64,000 nucleotides of DNA from assembly GCF_001611795.1 (NCBI RefSeq), contig NZ_CP015098.1, positions 4,650,001-4,714,000 on the forward strand, read 5' to 3'. Positions within the stretch are counted from its first letter, which is position 1. The number at the start of each line of letters is the position of its first letter. Below the pieces are notes generated by a model. It had not been told where the DNA came from and ran no database searches. It saw nothing but the letters and a program-made list of their open reading frames with translations. The translations under genes were made by a program, and so were the position numbers. Shown here piece after piece: positions 1 through 8,205 of this stretch. Origin of the DNA: Streptomyces qaidamensis. Lineage in GTDB: Bacteria > Actinomycetota > Actinomycetes > Streptomycetales > Streptomycetaceae.

Positions 1-303
1 CTGCGCCGCGCCTGGGACTTCTACGTCGCGACCCACGACGGCGAGAACCGCCCGGTGGGCCTGCGCGGATCGCTCTCGGAGTCGTATCTGCGCCGGATCA
101 TGGTGCTGCGCCTCGGCCGTGACGATGCCGTTCGGGCCGCGACCGGGGGCTCCGGTGTCATCGAGCGGGTGCAGGTCCGCTCCCGCACCAGCAACGTGCC
201 GCCGCCCGAGTGGAGCCGGGAGAAGGTCTCCACGACACCGTCCTACCGGGAGCTGCCATGGTGGGAGCTCCCGCATGACGAGGCCGCGGGAGGGGTGCGG
301 TGA
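1..303 (+). CDS. DUF5819-like protein, C-terminal fragment
   Basis: An open frame runs in from the left edge to a TGA at 301-303, so only about 100 C-terminal residues are visible. It is rich in Trp, Arg and Glu and ends in ELPWWELPHDE. The downstream HTTM gene begins at GTG 300, giving a GTGA overlap typical of translational coupling. In Streptomyces, HTTM genes are often preceded by a DUF5819 gene, and that synteny is the main reason for the label. No catalytic motif is visible, and the start lies outside the window. Confidence 0.6.
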   Translation: MRRAWDFYVATHDGENRPVGLRGSLSESYLRRIMVLRLGRDDAVRAATGGSGVIERVQVRSRTSNVPPPEWSREKVSTTPSYRELPWWELPHDEAAGGVR

Positions 304-1511
304 ACCGCTTCTCGCTGGCGGTCTCGGGCGGTATCGCGCGTGTCACCGAGGCCGCCCTGGGCCCTTACCAGACGGCCGTCATCCGCATCGGCTTCAGCGC
401 CACCTGGCTGCTGTTCCTGCTCCGCGAGCTCCCCCACCGCCACGAGCTGTACGGTCCCGACGGCCCCTGGAGCTGGGATCTGGCCCAGCAGCTGATCGCG
501 TCCAACGGCTCGTTCACCGCGCTGATGTGGTCGGACGGCCGGGTCTGGTTCGAGATCGTCTACGCGCTCGCGGTCCTCTCCAGCGCCCTGCTGATGCTGG
601 GCTGGCGCACCCGCACCATGTCGGTGCTGTTCATGGCCGGGGTGCTGTCGCTGCAGAACCGCAGCGTCTTCATGGGTGACGGCGGCGACAACGTGCTGCA
701 CCTGATGTCGATCTACCTGGTCTTCACGCGGTGCGCCCAGGTGTGGTCGCTGGACGCCCGGCGGGCCGTGCGGGAGAGGGCGGCCCGGGCGCGGGGCGAG
801 CGGGTCACGGACCGGACCGGCCCGGCCCTGTGGGGCGTGCTCGGGGCCGTGCTGATCGCGGTCACCCTGGTCGGCCGGATACAGGGCGACTGGCTGATAC
901 CGGCGCTGCTGTGGACGGTGTGGGTGGGGCAGGCCCTGTGGTGGCTGGTCGGGCGGCGGGCCGGGACCGGGGAGCCGCGGATCCTGCTGGACGTGATCGG
1001 CAACGTCGTGCACAACGGCGCCCTGCTCGTGATCATGGCCGAGGCGTGCCTGATCTACGCGACGGCCGGCTGGTACAAGGTCCAGGGCTCCCGCTGGCAG
1101 GACGGCACCGCTGTCTACTACCCGCTCCACCTGGAGTACTTCTCGCCCTGGCCGGCGCTCGCCGATCTGCTGTCCGCCAGCGGCACGATGGTGATGCTGG
1201 TGACCTACGGGACGGTCCTCGTGCAGGTCGCCTTCCCGTTCACCCTGTTCAACCGGCGGGTGAAGAACGTCCTGCTGGCGGTGATGATGACCGAGCACGC
1301 CGTGATCGCCGTGGTCCTCGGTCTGCCGTTCTTCTCGCTGGCGATGATCGCGGCGGACGCGGTGTTCCTGCCGACGGGCTTCCTGCGCCGCCTGGGCGGC
1401 CGGGCGGCACGCGGGCGTGACCGGCTCGCGTGCCGGGGCGGGCGGGTGTCCCTGCCCGGGCAGCGTGCCCGGGAGAACCCCGAGGCCGAGCACGTAGGCT
1501 CCGGGACATGA
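300..1511 (+). CDS. HTTM domain membrane protein
   Basis: A 403-residue polytopic membrane protein with repeated hydrophobic helices interrupted by Arg-rich loops. It fits the HTTM family (horizontally transferred transmembrane domain), which is related to vitamin-K-dependent gamma-carboxylase. Family-like segments are the N-terminal YQTAVIRIGFSATWL, a mid-protein GDGGDNVLHL and the later YATAGWYKVQGSRWQDGTA. The GTG start overlaps the upstream stop, and its own TGA overlaps the ATG of the RNA methyltransferase gene, so the three genes form one tightly packed operon. The biochemical role of bacterial HTTM proteins is unsettled, and carboxylase activity should not be assumed. Confidence 0.9.
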   Translation: MNRFSLAVSGGIARVTEAALGPYQTAVIRIGFSATWLLFLLRELPHRHELYGPDGPWSWDLAQQLIASNGSFTALMWSDGRVWFEIVYALAVLSSALLMLGWRTRTMSVLFMAGVLSLQNRSVFMGDGGDNVLHLMSIYLVFTRCAQVWSLDARRAVRERAARARGERVTDRTGPALWGVLGAVLIAVTLVGRIQGDWLIPALLWTVWVGQALWWLVGRRAGTGEPRILLDVIGNVVHNGALLVIMAEACLIYATAGWYKVQGSRWQDGTAVYYPLHLEYFSPWPALADLLSASGTMVMLVTYGTVLVQVAFPFTLFNRRVKNVLLAVMMTEHAVIAVVLGLPFFSLAMIAADAVFLPTGFLRRLGGRAARGRDRLACRGGRVSLPGQRARENPEAEHVGSGT

Positions 1512-2275
1512 CCGACCCCGTGACCCGCTGGCACCGGCTCGCCGGCGACACCGTCCTGCTCGACGGGTTCCACGCCCTCAAGCACGCGCTGCGCTTCGGT
1601 GCCGAGGTGCCGGTGGCGGTCACCGCGGACCGGGCCGCCGCACTCGCCCTCGCCGAGGAGCTGGCCCCGGACGTAGGGGACGCGCTGGCCGGGCTGCTGA
1701 CGGAGGTGCCGTACGGGACGTACACGTCGCTCGTGCCGCGCCCGCACCCGACGGCGGTGGCCGCGCTGGCGGTACGGCCCTCGCGCGAGACCAGCCTCGC
1801 CAAGCTGTCCCACACGCCCCGCACGGCCCCGGTCGTGGTCCTCGACAACCCGCGCAACCTGGGCAACGCGGGGGCGGTGATCCGCCTGGCCGCCGGATTC
1901 GGGGCGACCGGTGTGGTGACCACCGGGACGGTCGACCCCTGGCACCCGACGGTCGTGCGAGGCGGGGCGGGTCTGCACTTCGCGACGACGGTGGAGCGGC
2001 TGACAGCCGACGAGCTGCCGCCCGGCCCGCTGTTCGCCCTGGACCCGGAGGGCGACGACATCCGGGGCGTCAAACTCCCGGACGACGCCGTCCTCGCGTT
2101 CGGCTCCGAGCGCACGGGTCTGTCGGCCGAGCTGCGTGCCCGGGCCGACCATCTTCTGTCCCTCCCGATGCGCCCCCAGGTCAGCAGCTACAACCTGGCG
2201 ACGAGCGTGGCGATGACGCTGTACCACTGGAGCTGCGGCGCGCCCCTCCAGGGGCGCGGGGCACTGCGCGAGTAA
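1508..2275 (+). CDS. SpoU/TrmH family RNA 2'-O-methyltransferase
   Basis: A 255-residue SPOUT-superfamily enzyme predicted to transfer a methyl group from S-adenosylmethionine to a ribose 2'-OH in tRNA or rRNA. The C-terminal half carries the three family motifs: NPRNLGNAGAVIR, FGSERTGLS and the knot-forming SSYNLATSVAMTLYHW. The N-terminal half is a substrate-binding extension. The ATG at 1508 overlaps the upstream TGA (ATGA) and is preferred to an upstream GTG at 1430 that would lie inside the HTTM gene. The substrate nucleotide cannot be read from the sequence. Confidence 0.93.
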   Translation: MTDPVTRWHRLAGDTVLLDGFHALKHALRFGAEVPVAVTADRAAALALAEELAPDVGDALAGLLTEVPYGTYTSLVPRPHPTAVAALAVRPSRETSLAKLSHTPRTAPVVVLDNPRNLGNAGAVIRLAAGFGATGVVTTGTVDPWHPTVVRGGAGLHFATTVERLTADELPPGPLFALDPEGDDIRGVKLPDDAVLAFGSERTGLSAELRARADHLLSLPMRPQVSSYNLATSVAMTLYHWSCGAPLQGRGALRE

Positions 2276-2287
2276 CCACAACGCACC

Positions 2288-2368
2288 GGCACCCGCGCAG
2301 GCGACCGCACTCCAGGCACCCGCGCAGGCGACCGCACTCCAGGCACCCGCGCAGGCGACCGCACTCCC
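2288..2368. repeat. three tandem copies of a 27-bp unit
   Basis: Three near-perfect head-to-tail copies (2288-2314, 2315-2341, 2342-2368), each beginning GGCACCCGCGCAGG, lie between two convergent genes. There are no unique spacers, so this is a minisatellite and not a CRISPR array. On the minus strand it would encode a repeated PGVRSPARV peptide, but no credible gene uses that frame. Confidence 0.9.
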
Positions 2369-2374
2369 GAGCTC

Positions 2375-4066
2375 CTAGGCGTCCCTGCGCACCTCGACCA
2401 CCCGGAACCGGTTGGCGACGAACGCCCCGTCACACAGCGCCGCACTCGCCGCCGGGTTGCCACCCGACCCGTGGAAGTCGGAGAACGCGGCCGTCTGGTT
2501 GACGTACACCCCGCCCGTGAGGTTCAGCGACAGCTGCGCCGCCTCCTCCAGGCAGGCTTCCTGCACGTCCCGCTCGACCTCCGCGTCGGTCGTGTACGCC
2601 CCGACGGTCATCGCGCCCTTCTCCCGGACGGTCCGCCGCAGCAGCTCCACCGCGTCGGCGGCCGAGTCGACCGCCACGGCGAAGGACACCGGCCCGAAGC
2701 ACTCGCTCATGTAAGCGGCCTCGTCGTCCGGCTTGGCGCCGTCCAGCTTGACGATCACCGGCGTGCGGACGACGGCCCCCGGGAAGTCCGGGTTGGTGAT
2801 CTCACGTGAGGCCAGGGCGACTTCGCCCAGCCCAGCGGCGGCCTCCAGGCGGGCCTTCACGTCCGGGTTGACGATCGCGCCGAGCAGCGCGTTCGCCCGG
2901 GCGTCGTCGCCCAGCAGGCCGTCCACGGACTTGGCGAGATCCGCGACGACCTCGTCGTAGGACTTGGGACCCTGGTCCGTGGAGATGCCCTCGCGGGGGA
3001 CCAGCAGGTTCTGCGGGGTGGTGCACATCTGGCCGCTGTACAGGGACAGCGAGAACGCCAGGTTGGAGAGCATGCCCTTGTAGTCGGACGTGGAGTGGAC
3101 GACGACCGTGTTGACGCCGGCCTTCTCCGTGTAGACCTGCGCCTGGCGGGCGTTGGCCTCCAGCCAGTCGCCGAAGTCGGTCGAGCCCGTGTAGTCGATG
3201 ATGCGGATCTCGGGGCGCAGCGCGAGCGTCTTGGCGATGCCCTCGCCGGGGCGTTCGGCGGCCAGGGCGACGAGGTTCGGGTCGAAGCCGGCCTCGGTGA
3301 GCACCTCGCGCGCGACCTGCACGGTGAGCGCGAGCGGCAGCACCGCGCGCGGGTGGGGCTTGACCAGGACGGCGTTGCCGGTGGCGAGGGAGGCGAACAG
3401 GCCGGGGTAGCCGTTCCACGTGGGGAAGGTGTTGCAGCCGATCATCAGGGCGATGCCGCGCGGGACCGGCGTGAACTGCTTGTTCATGGCCAGCGGGTCG
3501 CGCTTGCCCTGGGGCTTGGACCACTCGGCGTTGTCGGGCGTGCGTACCTGCTCCACGTACGCGTAGGCCACGGCTTCCAGGCCGCGGTCCTGAGCGTGCG
3601 GCCCGCCCGCCTGGAACGCCATCATGAACGCCTGGCCGGAGGTGTGCATGACCGCGTGTGCGAACTCGTGCGTCCGGTTGCTGATGCGCTTGAGGATCTC
3701 CAGGCAGACCACCGCGCGCTGCTCCGCTCCCGCGTCCCGCCAGGCCCGCTGTCCGGCCTTCATGGCGGGCAGCAGCACGTCGAGGTCCGCGTGCGGGTAC
3801 GTCACGCCGAGGTCGACGCCGTAGGGGGACGTCTCGCCGCCCACCCAGTCGTCCGTGCCCGGCTGGCCGAGGTCGAGGCGGGAGCCGAGCAGGGCGTCGA
3901 AGGCGGCCTTGCCCGCCGCCGCGTCCAGGCTGCCGTTCTCCCCGTAGGCCTTCGGGTGCTCGGGGTGCGGGGACCAGTACGCGCGCGTGCGGATCGCTTC
4001 CAGCGCCTGGTCGAGGGTGGACCGGTGCCGGGCGATCAGCTCGTGCGCCGAGAGTGCGGCGGTCAT
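2375..4066 (-). CDS. paaN: phenylacetic acid degradation protein PaaN (aldehyde dehydrogenase family)
   Basis: A 563-residue cytoplasmic ALDH-superfamily protein of the PaaN type, which acts in ring-cleavage of phenylacetyl-CoA intermediates. The nucleophilic Cys sits near residue 346 in SGQMCTTPQNLLVP. The C-terminal ALDH motif SECFGPVSFAVAV and the terminal GSGGNPAASAALCDGAFVANRFR are present. There is no MaoC-like hydratase domain, unlike enteric PaaZ. The ATG has a GAGGAG ribosome site about 10 nt upstream. The gene diverges from paaH across a 160-bp region that holds a TetR-type operator, consistent with joint control by the TetR encoded after paaH. Confidence 0.93.
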   Translation of the reverse strand: MTAALSAHELIARHRSTLDQALEAIRTRAYWSPHPEHPKAYGENGSLDAAAGKAAFDALLGSRLDLGQPGTDDWVGGETSPYGVDLGVTYPHADLDVLLPAMKAGQRAWRDAGAEQRAVVCLEILKRISNRTHEFAHAVMHTSGQAFMMAFQAGGPHAQDRGLEAVAYAYVEQVRTPDNAEWSKPQGKRDPLAMNKQFTPVPRGIALMIGCNTFPTWNGYPGLFASLATGNAVLVKPHPRAVLPLALTVQVAREVLTEAGFDPNLVALAAERPGEGIAKTLALRPEIRIIDYTGSTDFGDWLEANARQAQVYTEKAGVNTVVVHSTSDYKGMLSNLAFSLSLYSGQMCTTPQNLLVPREGISTDQGPKSYDEVVADLAKSVDGLLGDDARANALLGAIVNPDVKARLEAAAGLGEVALASREITNPDFPGAVVRTPVIVKLDGAKPDDEAAYMSECFGPVSFAVAVDSAADAVELLRRTVREKGAMTVGAYTTDAEVERDVQEACLEEAAQLSLNLTGGVYVNQTAAFSDFHGSGGNPAASAALCDGAFVANRFRVVEVRRDA

Positions 4067-4155
4067 GGGTGACCAACTCCTCGTCTCAAGAACTCCTCGT
4101 CGAGTTCATGACCTGGGCAGAAACCTGGGCAGGAACACTCGGACAGAGCTAGAGT

Positions 4156-4175
4156 AACCGAACGATCGGTCGGTT
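4156..4175. promoter_or_regulatory. TetR-type operator between paaN and paaH
   Basis: AACCGAACGATCGGTCGGTT is a near-perfect 20-bp palindrome in the divergent promoter region. It resembles operators of PaaR/TetR-type regulators of acyl-CoA catabolism. A very similar site lies at 6980-6997. The likely ligand-responsive repressor is the TetR protein at 5747-6337. This is an inference from sequence and position. Confidence 0.7.
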
Positions 4176-4226
4176 CAAGGGGGTCCGCCGCATCTGTGGA
4201 AAACCCCGTGCGGGAGGATCGCGCAC

Positions 4227-5750
4227 ATGACAGCACTCGACCTCAGCAGCCCCGTGGCCGTCGTCGGCACCGGCACCATGGGCCAGGGAATCGCCCAGGT
4301 CGCGCTGGTCGCGGGCCATCCCGTACGGCTGTACGACACCGTCCCAGGGCGGGCCCGGACGGCGGCCCAGGCGATCGGTGCCCGGCTGGACCGGCTCGTC
4401 GAGAAGGACCGGCTCACCGGCCCCGACCGGGACGCCGCCCGCGCCCGGCTGCTGCCCGCCGAGAGCCTCGCCGAGCTCGCCGACTGCGCCCTGGTCGTCG
4501 AGGCGGTCCTGGAGCGGCTGGACGTCAAACAGGAGCTGTTCCGCGACCTGGAGGGCATCGTCTCCGACGACTGTCTGCTCGCCACCAACACCTCGTCGCT
4601 GTCCGTCACCGCCATCGGCGGCGCCCTGCGCGCCCCCGGCCGCTTCGTCGGCCTGCACTTCTTCAACCCCGCTCCGCTGCTGCCGCTGGTCGAGGTCGTC
4701 TCCGGGTTCGCCACCGACGTCACCCACGCCACGCGCGCGTACGAGACCGCCCGGGCCTGGGGCAAGACGCCGGTGGCCTGCGCGGACACCCCCGGCTTCA
4801 TCGTCAACCGCATCGCCCGGCCCTTCTACGCCGAGGCCTTCGCGGTCTACGAGGCGCAGGGCGCCGACCCGGCCACCATCGACGCCGTGCTGCGCGAGTC
4901 GGGCGGCTTCCGGATGGGCGCGTTCGAGCTGACCGACCTGATCGGCCAGGACGTCAACGAGTCCGTCACGCAGTCCGTCTGGCAGTCCTTCTTCCACGAC
5001 GTTCGCTTCACGCCGTCCCTCGCTCAGCGCCGCCTGGTCGAGTCCGGCCGGCTGGGCCGCAAGACCGGCCACGGCTGGTACGACCACCGCGACGGCGCCG
5101 AGCGCCCCGAGCCGGACACCGCCGAGCGGCGGCAGCCGCCCGCGTACGTCGTCGCCGAGGGCGGCCTGGGGCCGGCCGCCGAGCTGCTCCCGCTGATCCG
5201 CGAGGCGGGCATCCCGGTCCGTGACGAGAGCGACGACGAGGACCAGGGGGCGTGTCTGCTGCTGCCGAGCGGCGGCCGGCTCGTCCTCGCCGACGGGCAG
5301 ACCGCCGTGGAGTTCCGGGACCTCGTCTACTTCGACCTCGCCCTGGACTACCGCAAGGCGACCCGGATCGCCCTGTCCGCCTCCCAGGACACCTCCGCGC
5401 AGACCCTCGCCGAGGCCACCGGCCTCTTCCAGGCGCTCGGCAAGCGGGTCAGCCTCATCGGCGACATGCCCGGCATGATCGTCGCCCGCACGGTCGCGCG
5501 GATCATCGACCTGGCGTACGACGCCGTCGCCAAGGGCGTGGCCACCGAGGAGGACATCGACACCGCGATGCGCCTCGGCGTCAACTACCCCCTGGGCCCC
5601 TTCGAGTGGAACCGCCGCCTCGGCCGCACCTGGGCCTACGTGCTCCTGGACGACCTGCACCGGCGCGACCCCTCGGGCCGCTACGCGCCGTCCCTGGCGC
5701 TGTACCGCCACGCCCACGCCCCCGACCCGCGGGAAGGCACTGCCTCATGA
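4227..5750 (+). CDS. paaH: 3-hydroxyacyl-CoA dehydrogenase PaaH/PaaC type
   Basis: A 507-residue NAD-dependent 3-hydroxyacyl-CoA dehydrogenase, predicted to oxidise 3-hydroxyadipyl-CoA or related acyl-CoAs. The Rossmann motif VVGTGTMGQGIAQ lies at residues 10-22. The first C-terminal 3HCDH domain follows FIVNRIARPFYAEA (about residue 190) and a second copy lies at about 405-495 (GMIVARTVARIIDLAYDAV), giving the duplicated architecture and length usual for PaaH. The start is ATG 4227 with GGGAGGA 8 nt upstream. It overlaps the TetR gene by ATGA, so enzyme and regulator are co-translated. Confidence 0.93.
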   Translation: MTALDLSSPVAVVGTGTMGQGIAQVALVAGHPVRLYDTVPGRARTAAQAIGARLDRLVEKDRLTGPDRDAARARLLPAESLAELADCALVVEAVLERLDVKQELFRDLEGIVSDDCLLATNTSSLSVTAIGGALRAPGRFVGLHFFNPAPLLPLVEVVSGFATDVTHATRAYETARAWGKTPVACADTPGFIVNRIARPFYAEAFAVYEAQGADPATIDAVLRESGGFRMGAFELTDLIGQDVNESVTQSVWQSFFHDVRFTPSLAQRRLVESGRLGRKTGHGWYDHRDGAERPEPDTAERRQPPAYVVAEGGLGPAAELLPLIREAGIPVRDESDDEDQGACLLLPSGGRLVLADGQTAVEFRDLVYFDLALDYRKATRIALSASQDTSAQTLAEATGLFQALGKRVSLIGDMPGMIVARTVARIIDLAYDAVAKGVATEEDIDTAMRLGVNYPLGPFEWNRRLGRTWAYVLLDDLHRRDPSGRYAPSLALYRHAHAPDPREGTAS

Positions 5751-6337
5751 CCACCGCCAAACGCGACACCTACACCCCGGACACGCTGCTGTCCGTCGCC
5801 GTCCAGGTGTTCAACGAGCGTGGCTACGACGGCACCTCCATGGAGCACCTCTCCAAGGCGGCCGGCATCTCCAAGTCGTCGATCTACCACCACGTGGCCG
5901 GCAAGGAGGAGCTGCTGCGCCGGGCCGTGAGCCGGGCCCTGGACGGGCTCTTCGGGATCCTCGACGAGGAGCACGCGCGCGTGGGGCGTGCCGCCGACCG
6001 CCTGGAGTACGTCGTGCGGCGCATGGTCGAGGTGCTCATCGCCGAACTGCCCTACGTGACCCTGCTGCTGCGCGTGCGGGGCAACACCGACGCCGAGCGG
6101 TGGGCCCTGGAGCGGCGCCGCGACTTCGACCACCGCGTCGCCGACCTGCTCAAGGCCGCCGCCGCGGACGGGGACGTGCGGGCCGACATAGAGGTCCGGC
6201 TGGTGACCCGGCTGGTCTTCGGCATGATCAACTCGATCGTCGAGTGGTACCGGCCGGACGGCCGCGGCATGAACGAGCGCGAGGTGGCCGACGCGGTGGT
6301 GCAGGTGGCCTTCTCGGGCCTGCGCCAGGCCGTCTGA
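5747..6337 (+). CDS. TetR/AcrR family regulator, PaaR-like
   Basis: A 196-residue TetR-type repressor. The N-terminal helix-turn-helix is at about residues 25-55 (GTSMEHLSKAAGISKSSIYHHVAGKEELL without a break), followed by a ligand-binding domain ending FSGLRQAV. The start is the ATG that overlaps the paaH stop (ATGA). Co-operonic position, and operators both in the paaN-paaH gap and before the next dehydrogenase operon, suggest that it senses an aromatic or acyl-CoA ester and represses both units. The ligand is not determinable from sequence. Confidence 0.9.
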   Translation: MTTAKRDTYTPDTLLSVAVQVFNERGYDGTSMEHLSKAAGISKSSIYHHVAGKEELLRRAVSRALDGLFGILDEEHARVGRAADRLEYVVRRMVEVLIAELPYVTLLLRVRGNTDAERWALERRRDFDHRVADLLKAAAADGDVRADIEVRLVTRLVFGMINSIVEWYRPDGRGMNEREVADAVVQVAFSGLRQAV

Positions 6338-6377
6338 CGCGGCCCTGCGCCAGGCCGCCTGACGCGCGGAGCGGGCC

Positions 6378-6878
6378 TCACCCCTGGGGCTCCAGGTCCT
6401 CCTCCTCGAACACCAGCAGCGTGCGCGTGCTGAGCACCTGCGGGATCGCCTGGAGCCGGGTCAGCACCAGCTCGCGCAGCGCCCGGTTGTCGGACACGTG
6501 CACCAGCAGCAGCACGTCGAAGTCGCCGCCGACCAGAGCGATGTGGGAGGCGCCGGGCAGCTGTCTGAGCTCCTCGCGCACCGTGCGCCAGGAGTTCTGC
6601 ACGATCTTCAGCGTGATGTACGCGGACGTGCCCTGACCCGCCCGTTCGTGGTTGACGCGGGCGCCGAAGCCGCGGATCACGCCGTCCTCGACGAGCCGGT
6701 TGATGCGGGCGTAGGCGTTGGCGCGCGAGACGTGGACCCGCTCGGCGACCGACCGTATCGAGGCGCGGCCGTCCGCCTGGAGCATGCGCAGGATGTCCTG
6801 ATCTATGGCGTCCAGAGGGCGCGGCGGCGGCAGCACGCCGCCGTCGTCCTGCCGCTCGGCCATTTGTTCAGATGCCAC
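6378..6878 (-). CDS. bkdR: Lrp/AsnC family regulator of the adjacent bkd operon
   Basis: A feast/famine regulator with an N-terminal winged helix (LDAIDQDILRMLQADGR, then SIRSVAERVHVSRANAYARI) and a C-terminal RAM domain (GQGTSAYITLKI to STRTLLVFEEED). It diverges from the E1alpha-E1beta-E2 operon, the classic bkdR-bkd arrangement in which branched-chain amino or keto acids act as effectors. I place the start at GTG 6878 because GGGAGG lies 9 nt upstream. An ATG at 6899 has no ribosome site and sits inside a palindrome, and an ATG at 6863 is also possible. Confidence 0.88.
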   Translation of the reverse strand: MASEQMAERQDDGGVLPPPRPLDAIDQDILRMLQADGRASIRSVAERVHVSRANAYARINRLVEDGVIRGFGARVNHERAGQGTSAYITLKIVQNSWRTVREELRQLPGASHIALVGGDFDVLLLVHVSDNRALRELVLTRLQAIPQVLSTRTLLVFEEEDLEPQG

Positions 6879-6897
6879 CTGCGCCGACCTCCCTACC

Positions 6898-6916
6898 ATG
6901 GACGTACTGCGTCCAT
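6898..6916. promoter_or_regulatory. 19-bp palindrome, candidate Lrp/BkdR site
   Basis: ATGGACGTACTGCGTCCAT is a perfect inverted repeat (7-bp arms, 5-bp centre) just upstream of the chosen bkdR start. Lrp/AsnC proteins typically bind palindromes of this size, so autoregulation is likely. Binding is inferred. Confidence 0.6.
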
Positions 6917-6952
6917 CTCAGGCTGTGGAGAACCGTTTGTCCACAGCCTGAG
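6917..6952. promoter_or_regulatory. 13-bp perfect inverted repeat in the bkdR-bkdA gap
   Basis: Arms CTCAGGCTGTGGA (6917-6929) and TCCACAGCCTGAG (6940-6952) surround a 10-nt loop and directly abut the 19-bp palindrome. There is no U-tract in either direction. It could be a second operator or a leader hairpin in the bkdR transcript. Confidence 0.6.
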
Positions 6953-6979
6953 GCCACCCATAGCCAAATTGTGCCGTCG

Positions 6980-6997
6980 ACCGAACAATCGGTAGGT
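6980..6997. promoter_or_regulatory. TetR-type operator upstream of the first bkd operon
   Basis: ACCGAACAATCGGTAGGT matches the site at 4157-4174 at 16 of 18 positions. It lies 56 bp before the bkdA ATG, where a bound repressor would block transcription. It implies cross-control by the nearby PaaR-like TetR. Confidence 0.65.
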
Positions 6998-7053
6998 GAG
7001 GCGGGTCACAGCCGACGCGCCTCTTCGAGCCGCTCCCACGAGGAGGTGCCGTC

Positions 7054-8205
7054 ATGACGGTCATGGAGCAGCGGGGCGCGTACAAGCCGACCCCGCCGCC
7101 CGCCTGGCAGCCCCGGACGGATCCCGCGCCGCTGCTGCCCGACGCCGAGCCGTACCGCGTCCTCGGCACCGAGGCGGCCGCGAAGGCCGACCCCGAGCTG
7201 CTGAGGACGCTGTACGCGCAGCTGGTGAAGGGCCGCCGCTACAACACGCAGGCCACCGCCCTCACCAAGCAGGGCCGTCTCGCGGTCTACCCCTCCACCA
7301 CCGGCCAGGAGGCCTGCGAGGTCGCCGCCGCGCTGGTGCTGAAGGAGCAGGACTGGCTCTTCCCCAGCTACCGCGACACCCTCGCCGTGGTCGCCCGCGG
7401 CGTGGACCCGGTGGAGGCGCTCACGCTGCTGCGCGGCGACTGGCACACCGGCTACGACCCCTACGAGCACCGGGTCGCACCCCTGTGCACCCCCCTCGCC
7501 ACCCAGCTGCCGCACGCCGTGGGCCTCGCCCACGCCGCCCGCCTCAAGGGCGACGACGTGGTCGCGCTGGCCATGGTCGGCGACGGCGGCACCAGCGAGG
7601 GCGACTTCCACGAGGCGCTGAACTTCGCCGCCGTCTGGCAGGCGCCGGTCGTCTTCCTCGTGCAGAACAACGGCTTCGCGATCTCCGTCCCGCTCGCCAA
7701 GCAGACCGCGGCCCCGTCGCTGGCCCACAAGGCCGTCGGCTACGGCATGCCCGGCCGCCTGGTCGACGGCAACGACGCCGCCGCGGTGCACGAGGTGCTC
7801 GCCGACGCCGTACGCCACGCCCGCGCGGGCGGCGGCCCCACCCTCGTCGAGGCGATCACCTACCGCGTCGACGCCCACACCAACGCCGACGACGCGACCC
7901 GCTACCGCGGCGACGCCGAGGTCGAGACCTGGCGCGAACACGACCCCATCCAGCTGCTGGAGCGCGAGCTGACCGGGCGGGGCCTGCTCGACGAGGCCGG
8001 CATCGAGGCCGCCCGCCAGGACGCCGAGACCATGGCCGCGGCCCTGCGCGAGCACATGAACCAGGACCCGGCCCTGGACCCCATGGACCTCTTCGCCCAC
8101 GTCTACGCCGAGCCCACCCCGCACCTGCGCGAGCAGCAGGACCAGCTGCGGGCCGAGCTGGCGGCCGAGGCCGACACCGAGCCGGAAGGCGGCACGCACC
8201 GATGA
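7054..8205 (+). CDS. bkdA: branched-chain 2-oxoacid dehydrogenase E1 component, alpha subunit (copy 1)
   Basis: A 383-residue thiamine-diphosphate-dependent E1alpha that decarboxylates branched-chain 2-oxoacids, supplying acyl-CoA starters for iso/anteiso fatty acids. The ThDP/Mg motif is GDGGTSEGDFHEALNFAAVW ending in QNNGFAIS. The phosphorylation-loop-like segment YRVDAHTNADDATRYRG is conserved. The ATG has AGGAGG 7 nt upstream. The stop overlaps the E1beta start (ATGA). PDH-type alpha/beta E1 families are hard to separate by eye, and the adjacent Lrp-type regulator favours BCKDH. Confidence 0.9.
   Translation: MTVMEQRGAYKPTPPPAWQPRTDPAPLLPDAEPYRVLGTEAAAKADPELLRTLYAQLVKGRRYNTQATALTKQGRLAVYPSTTGQEACEVAAALVLKEQDWLFPSYRDTLAVVARGVDPVEALTLLRGDWHTGYDPYEHRVAPLCTPLATQLPHAVGLAHAARLKGDDVVALAMVGDGGTSEGDFHEALNFAAVWQAPVVFLVQNNGFAISVPLAKQTAAPSLAHKAVGYGMPGRLVDGNDAAAVHEVLADAVRHARAGGGPTLVEAITYRVDAHTNADDATRYRGDAEVETWREHDPIQLLERELTGRGLLDEAGIEAARQDAETMAAALREHMNQDPALDPMDLFAHVYAEPTPHLREQQDQLRAELAAEADTEPEGGTHR

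Noticed and set aside
2288..2368. CRISPR array
   Set aside because: The units are contiguous with no spacers, and there are no cas genes.
2188..2463. Minus-strand frame with repeated PGVRSPARV
   Set aside because: It overlaps the methyltransferase gene, has no ribosome site, and exists only because of the 27-bp repeat.
2801..2814. parS-like palindrome TCTCACGTGAGG within paaN
   Set aside because: Only the CTCACGTGAG core is symmetric. It lacks the GTTT/AAAC ends of the Streptomyces site.
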